Source: JBGQOG01 sp052113705 (GTDB lineage Bacteria; Pseudomonadota; Alphaproteobacteria; Rhodobacterales; Rhodobacteraceae). From it: 35,933 nt of DNA. The stretch is taken from contig NZ_JBGQOG010000031.1 in assembly GCF_052113705.1 (NCBI RefSeq), forward strand, positions 1 through 35,933, given 5' to 3'. Positions within the stretch are counted from its first letter, which is position 1. The number at the start of each line of letters is the position of its first letter. Of this stretch, positions 30,361 through 35,933 are shown in pieces. A program made the position numbers and the translations under genes. Under the pieces are notes generated by a model. It worked only from the letters and a program-made list of their open reading frames with translations. It was not told where the DNA came from and did not search any database.

Positions 30361-30926
30361 GCGCGCCCGATCCCATCGCGGCGCTGCTCACCCGCATCGC
30401 TTCCGGCGACCGCCGGGCCTTTGCGCAAATTTATGATGCGGCGGGCCCGAAACTATTCGGCACCTGCCTGCGTATCCTGAGGGACAGGGGCGAGGCAGAG
30501 GATGTCTTGCAAGAGGCGATGACCCGCATCTGGACGGGCGCGCATCGGTTTGACCCTGCCAAAGGACGCGGCATGACCTGGGCGATTGCGGTGACGCGCA
30601 ATCTGTGCATCGACCGGCTCAGGCGGCGCCCGATGGAGAACCGGCCCGGTCAGGATGCCGGTCCCGCGGCGCTCGAGGATCTGGTGGCCCAGACCCCGAC
30701 GCCCGAGGCCAGCCTTTTGGCGGGCGATGCGGCGGCGCGGCTGACGGCCTGTTTCGGCACGCTTGAGGCGGACCGGGCGGCGGCGATCCGGGGGGCCTAT
30801 CTCGATGGGCTGACCTATGAGGTGCTGGCCGCGCGTTTCGCGGTGCCGCTGAACACGATGCGCTCCTGGCTGCGGCGGGGGGTGCAGAAATTGAAAGATT
30901 GTCTGGGCGAAAGCGTGCCCGGGTGA
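30357..30926 (+). CDS. ECF sigma factor, SigK-like
   Basis: A 189-residue extracytoplasmic-function sigma factor. Region 2 is RILRDRGEAEDVLQEAMTRI followed by FDPAKGRGMTWAIAVTRNLC and IDRLRRR. Region 4 is LTYEVLAARFAVPLNTMRSW followed by LRRGVQKLKDCL, a helix-turn-helix. It begins in an ATGA overlap with the corrinoid reactivator and is followed 13 bp later by its likely anti-sigma gene. The next gene is a fasciclin protein, as in the mycobacterial SigK regulon, so it probably controls that gene. Confidence 0.9.
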   Translation: MSAPDPIAALLTRIASGDRRAFAQIYDAAGPKLFGTCLRILRDRGEAEDVLQEAMTRIWTGAHRFDPAKGRGMTWAIAVTRNLCIDRLRRRPMENRPGQDAGPAALEDLVAQTPTPEASLLAGDAAARLTACFGTLEADRAAAIRGAYLDGLTYEVLAARFAVPLNTMRSWLRRGVQKLKDCLGESVPG

Positions 30927-30939
30927 AGGAGTACCTGCA

Positions 30940-31674
30940 ATGACGGCTGATCGCGATCTGCCCGGTGCTGGCGGCGGCGACGACGGTGGCCTGCCCGAGA
31001 CCGAAGCCCTGGTGGCTGAATACGTGCTGGGCACCCTGCCGGCAGGTGAGCGCGCCTATGTCGCCGACCGCATCCGCCGCGACAGCGATGTGGCGGCGCT
31101 GGTCGAGGCCTGGCAAGAGCGTTTTGCCCCGCTGAACGCCGAATTCCCCGAGGTGACGCCGCCCGCGGCGCTCTTGCCGCGCATCGAGGCGCGGATTTTC
31201 GGCACCAACCCGCGCCCGGGCCGCAACTGGTGGCCCTCGGTGCTGGGCGGCAGTCTGGCCGGGCTTGCGGTGGCGGGCGTGGCGGGTTTCCTCGTGCTCT
31301 CGCCGCTCAGCCCCTTGTCCGTCGGCCCCGATGGCACGGTGCAGGTGCCCGAACGCCAAACGCTGGCCCGCCTGACCGGAGAGGGACAGGCGCTGGTCGT
31401 CGCCGCCCTGCGCGACCCGGAAAGCGGCCAGCTTGTGCTCGCGCGTGCCGAGGGCCCCGCCGCGCCGGACGGGCGCGACTATGAGGCCTGGGTGATCGCA
31501 CCGGGCGGCGCGCCGGTTTCGGCCGGTCTTTTGCGCGACGGCGATCTGGTGGTGCCTGCCGCTCTGCTGGCACCCGGCGTCACGCTGGCCATTTCGCTGG
31601 AACCCACGGGCGGCGCCCCGGGCAGCGCGCCCACCGGCCCTGTCCTTGTGGCGGCCGAGCTGCAATCGCTCTGA
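30940..31674 (+). CDS. Anti-sigma factor, RskA-like
   Basis: A 244-residue membrane-anchored regulator. The N-terminal cytoplasmic part holds a short anti-sigma helix region (ALVAEYVLGTLPAGERAYVA, residues 20-39). A single membrane helix (SVLGGSLAGLAVAGVAGFLV) lies near residues 98-120. A periplasmic C-terminal domain of about 120 residues with an EAWVIAPGG motif typical of RskA/anti-sigma-K follows. It should hold the upstream sigma factor inactive until a signal arrives from outside. It is followed by a strong terminator. Confidence 0.88.
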   Translation: MTADRDLPGAGGGDDGGLPETEALVAEYVLGTLPAGERAYVADRIRRDSDVAALVEAWQERFAPLNAEFPEVTPPAALLPRIEARIFGTNPRPGRNWWPSVLGGSLAGLAVAGVAGFLVLSPLSPLSVGPDGTVQVPERQTLARLTGEGQALVVAALRDPESGQLVLARAEGPAAPDGRDYEAWVIAPGGAPVSAGLLRDGDLVVPAALLAPGVTLAISLEPTGGAPGSAPTGPVLVAAELQSL

Positions 31675-31716
31675 CGCCTCAATCCCGCAGCAAAGCCAAT
31701 CCCGGCGCAAAACCAG

Positions 31717-31750
31717 ACCCGGAGCCCGCACAGGCTCCGGGTTTTTCTTT
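31717..31750 (+). terminator. Intrinsic terminator of the sigma/anti-sigma operon
   Basis: ACCCGGAGCC-CGCACA-GGCTCCGGGT is a perfect 10-bp stem with a 6-nt loop, followed directly by a T-run (TTTTTCTTT). A textbook Rho-independent terminator, 43 bp beyond the anti-sigma stop. Confidence 0.92.
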
Positions 31751-31773
31751 GGGGCCATCGTGTTAATGGCCCC
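31751..31773. promoter_or_regulatory. 8-bp palindrome between anti-sigma gene and fasciclin gene
   Basis: GGGGCCAT-CGTGTTA-ATGGCCCC is a perfect 8-bp inverted repeat just behind the terminator. It could be an operator for the fasciclin gene or a second hairpin of the terminator. Confidence 0.4.
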
Positions 31774-31815
31774 TCCGCGCCCGACATGAACCGGCGGCTG
31801 GCCGATGATGCGGAC

Positions 31816-31842
31816 GGGAAACAGCACTCACGCTTTCGTGAT
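31816..31842 (+). promoter_or_regulatory. Possible ECF promoter of the fasciclin gene
   Basis: GGGAAA, 15 bp, then CGTGAT, about 94 bp upstream of the fasciclin ATG. The pattern loosely resembles ECF promoters (GGAAC-type -35, CGT-type -10). The small palindrome TCACG-CTTT-CGTGA spans the -10. A speculative call. Confidence 0.25.
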
Positions 31843-31935
31843 GGCGATTTTCCGCAACTTCCCGCCCCGTGCCCTCGTAGCTCTGGGGGCAAGGGAGAGG
31901 ACGAGCCTTTCCCACCCTTCCGGAGGAAAACCCCA

Positions 31936-32484
31936 ATGATCCGTTTCGCCACGATGACCGCTGCTCTCGCCCTGTCGCTGACCGCTCCGGCTTTCGCCGA
32001 AAACCCGATGGTGGGCGGCGCCGCGATGTATGAAGACAAGAACATCGTCGAAAACGCCGTGAACTCGGCCGATCACACCACGCTGGTGGCCGCTGTGAAA
32101 GCCGCCGGTCTGGTCGATACGCTCTCGGGCGAAGGCCCGTTCACCGTTTTCGCCCCGACCAACGAAGCCTTTGCCAAACTCCCGGCCGGCACCGTTGAAA
32201 CCCTGCTGAAGCCGGAAAACAAAGATCAGCTCACGAAGATCCTGACCTGCCACGTCGTGGGCAAAGAGGTCATGTCGGACGCGCTGAAAGGCATGATCAT
32301 GGATGACAACGGCAAGCACCCGGTCCCGACCCTGGGCGGCTGCACGCTGCAGGCCTCGTATGAAGGCGACATGATCGTTCTGGAAGATGAGATGGGCAAC
32401 AAGGCCCATGTGACCATCGCCGATGTCAAACAGTCGAACGGCGTGATCCATGTCATCGACGCGGTGATGCTGCCGAAGATGTAA
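31936..32484 (+). CDS. Secreted fasciclin-domain protein
   Basis: A 182-residue protein with a signal peptide (MIRFATMTAALALSLTAPAFA) and one FAS1 domain: H1 motif FTVFAPTNEAFAKLP and H2 motif VIHVIDAVMLPKM at the C-terminus. The usual YH motif region reads ILTCHVVGKE. Its Cys and the one in LGGCTLQAS may form a disulfide. FAS1 proteins mediate adhesion or bind small molecules at the cell surface. It lies behind an ECF sigma/anti-sigma pair, like MPT70/MPT83 in mycobacteria, so control by that sigma factor is likely. The ATG has GGAGG upstream, and a terminator follows. Confidence 0.92.
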   Translation: MIRFATMTAALALSLTAPAFAENPMVGGAAMYEDKNIVENAVNSADHTTLVAAVKAAGLVDTLSGEGPFTVFAPTNEAFAKLPAGTVETLLKPENKDQLTKILTCHVVGKEVMSDALKGMIMDDNGKHPVPTLGGCTLQASYEGDMIVLEDEMGNKAHVTIADVKQSNGVIHVIDAVMLPKM

Positions 32485-33059
32485 GACCCCGCCCAGCCCC
32501 CTGCCCGCAGGCAAAATGCGGTCGGGGGAACGGGGGATGCCCGCCGGTTGGACTGTTATCAGCCCCCGCACTTCCGGTCAGGGCAGCTTGAACGGACCGT
32601 TCCCCCGAGCGGTCCGTTCTTCATTGCGCAAAACCCGGAACCGGGCGCAGGCCTCCGCCGCCAGAGAGGGCGAACGAGTGAGAGGCCCGTTTGAGTGGCC
32701 TGAGGGAGTGCCCGTGCGGCCCGCCGCAAGACGCGGGGCGGATGAGCGTCACGGAGCCCGGAGATGTGCTGCGCCGATGCGTGCGCCCCGCCACCACGCG
32801 CCGTGACCGGCGGCGCCGTTCAGCGCCCGCGACAGGACGCCGGGCCCCTGACAGGCCCCGCCGCAACCCGACCTTGCCAGACCTTGCCTTGACAGACCGA
32901 AGCCAGAGTAGACCAGAGCCGAAAGGCACGGCCCACCTGCCCGATGCCAGGATCGGCGCTGCCCCGCGACCGCAGATATGCGCAGGAAGCGGCCGGGCAG
33001 AAATTCCCTGCATCCCCGCTTGACGCCGCCCCGCCGCTCGCCTATTCCTCCGGCCAGTC
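32485..33059. other. Non-coding stretch with terminator
   Basis: 575 bp without a convincing gene. A terminator lies at 32590-32624. The remainder has only short, arginine- and proline-rich frames without domain character. The promoter of the tRNA gene should lie near the right edge. Confidence 0.55.
32590..32624 (+). terminator. Terminator of the fasciclin gene
   Basis: GAACGGACCG-10 nt-CGGTCCGTTC is a perfect 10-bp stem, followed by TTCATT. It lies 105 bp beyond the stop codon, a somewhat long 3' leader. Confidence 0.75.
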
Positions 33060-33133
33060 GCGGGTGTAGCTCAATGGTAGAGCAGCAGCTTCCCAAGCTG
33101 AATACGAGGGTTCGATTCCCTTCACCCGCTCCA
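33060..33133 (+). tRNA. tRNA-Gly(CCC)
   Basis: A 74-base tRNA: acceptor GCGGGTG / CACCCGC, D-arm GCTC-AATGGTA-GAGC, anticodon loop TTCCCAA (anticodon CCC, reads GGG), and T-arm GAGGG-TTCGATT-CCCTT. Discriminator T and encoded CCA follow. The anticodon stem has one G-A mismatch at its outer pair. It marks the boundary to the mosaic region that follows, a common integration site for islands. Confidence 0.95.
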
Positions 33134-33329
33134 AATTCCCCCGAAAATATAAATGCACGCAATGACTTATCGCCATCGTGCGGTTTTTCGTTTTTGAGGC
33201 CTCTGTAGAACAAACGGACATTTGGCGCTGCTTCGGAACACTTCTAACCCTTGAATCCCGAAGAAAATCCCGAAGCTTGTTCATGCTCTGCCCCCATTTC
33301 GATAAGACCATTGGCAGAGGATTTTGATT

Positions 33330-33422
33330 TCAGGAGCCTTGTCGACGGTTCAACAGGATATCCGAGAGCGTTCCAAGACAGGTACCGAGCACGAAAGCGA
33401 AGATTGGAACGTACAAGATCAT
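33330..33422 (-). pseudogene. Short hydrophobic membrane-protein remnant
   Basis: Thirty codons from an ATG encode MILYVPIFAFVLGTCLGTLS and a short basic end. The hydrophobic character extends about 16 codons upstream in frame (GISGVGVGAWSIAGKA) without a clear start. It looks like the C-terminal end of a membrane protein whose front has been replaced by the transposase fragment. It could also be a genuine 30-aa membrane peptide; no convincing ribosome site was seen. Confidence 0.35.
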
Positions 33423-33474
33423 CGCTTTGCCGGCGATTGACCACGCGCCAACACCAACGCCGCTGATCCCAGCG

Positions 33475-33720
33475 TTATCCACCCGCTTGCCACCGGGGGT
33501 CTGATGCGGTGCCTTTCGCACCGCGGTCCGCCTCGATCTGCGATCGACAAAGCGTTGTTTGGTCGGGCAAGGCCACGTCCAAGTCCACCACGTTTGACGG
33601 GCTGGCCACCAGTCCGGCCTTGGTGACAAGGACAGCGCCTTCAGAACCTGAAACGTCAAACGGAACTGGACCGCAGCCTCTGAGAATACTTCAGGGCGGC
33701 CAGTGCCCATTCCTGCCCCT
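33475..33720 (-). pseudogene. IS5-family transposase fragment, frameshifted
   Basis: Read leftward, one frame gives GRPEVFSEAAVQFRLTFQVL, the front of an IS5-type transposase (relatives read GRP-x-(F/Y)S-(D/E)AA-(I/V)Q). After LKALSLS the homology jumps to another frame, reading GLVASPSNVVDLDVALPDQT and TLCRSQ, matching the family's G-VASLL---LDW-VPD-TTLCRRQ region, then stops at a TAA near 33475. Only about 80 of ~300 residues remain, with a frameshift; the element is dead. Identified by pattern from memory. Confidence 0.6.
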
Positions 33721-33788
33721 CGGCCGTGCAGAAGAGAACGGTGCAAGAAACATGGCCACGCCCGGCATTGTCCGCGTGCAGGGGCCGC

Positions 33789-34691
33789 TCAGCGCCGCCG
33801 CTCCACCGCAAGGCCGAGGAAGGTGCCCGCAACGATCAGCCCCGCCCCGATCAGCGCATGCGGCGTGGCGGGTTCGGACAACAGGGCCCAAGCCAGCGCA
33901 AAGCCGAACAGCGGCTCGGTCCCCATCAGAAAGGCGACACGCGTGGGGCTGGTGCGCCGGACTGCCGCGTTCTGCACGTAGAAGGCCCCGACCGTGCAAA
34001 AGAGTGCCAGAAACCCCACCGCGGCCCAACCCGCAGCACTTGCCGCGACGTAGAGCCCCGCCGGTCCGGATTGCCCGACCAGCAGCGCCAGCGTCAGCCC
34101 GGCGACTGTGGCCGCCTGCACCGCCGTCAGCGCGGCGGACGAGAGGGTGCTGCCGTTCATCAGCCTCTTGGTCGAGACCACCATCACCGCGCGCAGGCAG
34201 GCCGCACAGAGGACCAGCAGGTCCCCGGCGCCAAGCGCGCCCATTCCCCCCGCCAGCACCGCGACGCCGGTCACCGCGACACAAGCACCCGCGATCACCC
34301 CGGCCGGGGGCAGCCGCCGCTGCACTCCGAACTCGAGAAACGGGGTGAAGATCGTAGAGAGCGAGATGATCAGCGCGGTGTTCGTGGCCGTGGTCATCGC
34401 CACGCCCCAGGTTTCGGCCTGGAAGATCGCGAAGAGGATGCCGCCGAGCCAGGCAGCCGCCAGCAGGTCCCGCCGCCGGGCCGCGCCGAGGTCGCGGACG
34501 GCCAGAGACCCAAGGATCAGCGCGGCCAGCGCAAAGCGGTAAAAAATCAACAGCAACAGCGGCATATGCGCCAGCGCGCCCTTGGCCACCGGGTAGCTCG
34601 CCCCCCAGACAATCGCCACCCCGAGCACGGCAATATCCGCCCAAAGCGGTGATCGCCCTGCCCTGAAACTCTCTGATACCGCCATAGCCAT
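33789..34691 (-). CDS. EamA/DMT-family permease
   Basis: A 300-residue drug/metabolite transporter with two EamA repeats and about ten membrane helices. The first repeat begins LWADIAVLGVAIVWGASYPV; the second ends VAFLMGTEPLFGFALAWALL. It is unrelated in detail to the RarD-like protein at the left end. The start is uncertain: a TTG at 34709, ATG at 34691 or ATG at 34685. The ATG at 34691 is chosen because a GGAAT lies before it. It follows the AraC gene by 71 bp on the same strand, so the regulator probably controls it. Substrate unknown. Confidence 0.85.
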   Translation of the reverse strand: MAMAVSESFRAGRSPLWADIAVLGVAIVWGASYPVAKGALAHMPLLLLIFYRFALAALILGSLAVRDLGAARRRDLLAAAWLGGILFAIFQAETWGVAMTTATNTALIISLSTIFTPFLEFGVQRRLPPAGVIAGACVAVTGVAVLAGGMGALGAGDLLVLCAACLRAVMVVSTKRLMNGSTLSSAALTAVQAATVAGLTLALLVGQSGPAGLYVAASAAGWAAVGFLALFCTVGAFYVQNAAVRRTSPTRVAFLMGTEPLFGFALAWALLSEPATPHALIGAGLIVAGTFLGLAVERRR

Positions 34692-34762
34692 CCCCGGATT
34701 CCGACCCAATCCTTGCGGGATAGGTCATCCGGCGCCGGGAGATATAGAACGAAAACGCAGTG

Positions 34763-35596
34763 TCAGCCTTTGGCATAGGCCGCGGGGGTGATGCCGAGGA
34801 TGGCCCGGAAGTTCCGCCCCATATGGCTCTGATCGGCAAAGCCGGTCTGAGCGGCGGCCTCGGCCGGGGTGAGGCCCGTGCGCAGCAGGCGCTTCACCTG
34901 CAGGATCTTCTTTTGCAGATGCCAGGCGTGCGGCGGCAGGCCGGTGGCACGGCGAAAAGCCGCGATGGTCTGCCGCCGCTGCAACCGGGTGACGGCGCAG
35001 AGATCATCGAGCGAGACATCCTCTTCGACACGGGCCTCCAGATAGTCGATCGCCTCCGCGATGCGCCCCGCTTCACGCGGCTCGGGCTGCGACAATTGCG
35101 GTGCCAGTTCGCGCAACAGCGCCGCCAGCAAGCTCTCCAGCGCCACATCCCGCGACAGTCTTTGCGGGGAATTGTGCAAGACCTCATGCAGCGCCGCGAA
35201 CCGCGCGGCAAGGCCCGGGCGCGCGTGAAAGGCGGCGCCGAAATCCAGCGTTCCGGTCGGCTCACGGTCCGCGGTATCGGCCAAAAGCGACCGCATCCCG
35301 GCCTCGGGGATATAGATCATCCGCTGCCGCCAGCCCTGCGCATCCCCTGCCCCACCATGATGCACATCGCCCGGCCGCATGGTCACCACCGACCCTTGCG
35401 GCACGCGGTTCATCTCACCCCGGCACCAGACGGCATGCACGCCACCATCGATCACACCAAAGAGGTATTCATCATGGGCATGCGGCTTGAAGCTTTGCTG
35501 GTGGTAGCGCGCGGACAGGGTTTCGATCCCGTAGAGGTCCGGTCTGGACCGCAGGCTCACCTCGTCCTTCGCCTGCTTGGGTCCCGGCTCTTGCAA
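34763..35596 (-). CDS. AraC-family transcriptional regulator
   Basis: A 277-residue regulator. The N-terminal AraC-binding (cupin) domain begins near SARYHQQSFKPHAHDEYLFG and includes RPGDVHHGG. The C-terminal double helix-turn-helix covers about the last 100 residues, ending GFADQSHMGRNFRAILGITP and AAYAKG. The start is TTG at 35596 with AGGTGAG upstream; a GTG at codon 13 is an alternative. It lies upstream of the EamA permease on the same strand, a frequent pairing of exporter and ligand-sensing regulator. Confidence 0.88.
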   Translation of the reverse strand: MQEPGPKQAKDEVSLRSRPDLYGIETLSARYHQQSFKPHAHDEYLFGVIDGGVHAVWCRGEMNRVPQGSVVTMRPGDVHHGGAGDAQGWRQRMIYIPEAGMRSLLADTADREPTGTLDFGAAFHARPGLAARFAALHEVLHNSPQRLSRDVALESLLAALLRELAPQLSQPEPREAGRIAEAIDYLEARVEEDVSLDDLCAVTRLQRRQTIAAFRRATGLPPHAWHLQKKILQVKRLLRTGLTPAEAAAQTGFADQSHMGRNFRAILGITPAAYAKG

Positions 35597-35861
35597 AGCA
35601 TCTCACCTGTGTCGGTTGCCCTGGATGGATACTGCGCGGACAGTCGGCGGTCAAACTTGGATATGTTCATGAACTGCCCGAAGCGCCCCAGCCGTGGCAC
35701 CCTACGCCGCGCGATCCGATCTTGGAAAATGCGAATGCATGCCGCCATGCCGAGACCTGACGCACCTGTTCGCCCTAAACTTGGTAATCAAGCAAGGTAG
35801 ACCGTAACAGCGCGGAGCTTTCTACCATTCGGACGGACCAACCGCGTTGGTGCTTCCGGCC
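35597..35861. other. Region upstream of the AraC gene
   Basis: About 265 bp between the AraC start and the IS end. No believable gene: only short arginine-rich frames on both strands. It should carry the AraC promoter. Confidence 0.5.
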
Positions 35862-35933
35862 GAGGCTGTGTGAAAACGCTGTTCTGTGGTAAGCTTCCGC
35901 AAGGCAGCGGGAGACCAGGATGGCGGGCTTCAT
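35862..35933 (+). mobile_element. Left end of an IS1182-like insertion sequence (cut by window end)
   Basis: GAGGCTGTGTGAAAACGC at 35862 resembles the terminal inverted repeats (GGCTGTGTGAAAAC type) of several insertion sequences. About 55 bases later a start codon opens in the style of IS1182-family transposases. The window ends inside the element, so length, target duplication and activity cannot be judged. Confidence 0.5.
35920..35933 (+). CDS. Transposase start, partial (IS1182-like)
   Basis: ATG GCG GGC TTC AT... encodes Met-Ala-Gly-Phe and then Ile or Met. Many IS1182-family transposases start M-A/M-G-F-I. A GGGAG lies nine bases upstream of the ATG. Only four complete codons are in the window, so the call rests mainly on the neighbouring inverted-repeat-like sequence. 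Confidence 0.4.

Larger units (their letters stand above)
33134..33788. other. Mosaic region downstream of the tRNA gene
   Basis: 655 bp with lower GC than the rest of the window in its first half. It contains a decayed transposase fragment and a short hydrophobic coding remnant (annotated separately), and otherwise nothing recognised. No copy of the tRNA 3' end was seen further right in the window. Confidence 0.6.

Noticed and set aside
33060..33133. tRNA-Gly 3' end as an att site of an integrated element
   Set aside because: No second copy of the tRNA 3' end and no integrase gene are present in the window, so an attachment site cannot be called.

Overview
The window is about 36 kb of GC-rich DNA whose gene content and protein style point to an alphaproteobacterium of the Rhodobacteraceae/Paracoccaceae (Rhodobacter/Gemmobacter-like). 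The reasons are a heterotetrameric sarcosine oxidase operon, a ccmI-ruvX-DUF1289 block, a DksA with a degenerate zinc finger, a Hint-domain protein, and GC-rich intergenic palindromes of a style common in this family. This assignment is an inference. Nearly all of the window is ordinary chromosome. The two ends are not: the first ~114 bases are homopolymer junk fused into a truncated gene, and the last ~70 bases look like the left end of an insertion sequence.

Layout. 115-3702: truncated LOG-family gene, RarD-like permease, SHOCT-domain protein, superoxide dismutase. 3830-11255: one long leftward run that begins with soxB, continues with a secreted protein, a 53-aa membrane protein and soxD-soxA-soxG, and ends with three tandem secreted paralogues of an unnamed family. 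An 11-bp-stem hairpin sits directly against the Shine-Dalgarno of the first paralogue, and a terminator-like hairpin closes the run. 11528-14009: rightward, tightly coupled ccmI, ruvX, DUF1289 and YqaA genes. 14002-17308: leftward ChrA-type transporter, orphan ABC ATPase, and an SDR lacking the Tyr-xxx-Lys motif. 17495-21319: Hint-domain protein, prfC, methionine aminopeptidase. 21446-23174: OsmC-like and Dgt-like genes. 23256-25103: erpA-like, an unknown gene, exonuclease III. 25198-27031: flavin monooxygenase and dksA. 27177-32484: MoxR ATPase, a corrinoid-enzyme reactivator (ferredoxin plus ASKHA), an ECF sigma factor coupled to it by a 4-bp overlap, its likely anti-sigma factor, and a secreted fasciclin protein. 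33060-35933: tRNA-Gly(CCC), then a patchwork of IS remnants, an EamA permease, an AraC regulator and the IS end.

How genes work together. SoxBDAG oxidises sarcosine to glycine, H2O2 and a one-carbon unit on tetrahydrofolate. The corrinoid reactivator probably serves B12-dependent methyl transfer, so both touch one-carbon metabolism, although no direct link is visible. Sigma factor, anti-sigma factor and fasciclin protein resemble the mycobacterial SigK-RskA-MPT70/83 arrangement. The least explained parts are the secreted/membrane genes in and behind the sox operon, the hairpin in front of them, and the coupling of an ECF sigma gene to a corrinoid reactivator. No CRISPR array, prophage or obvious defence system was seen.
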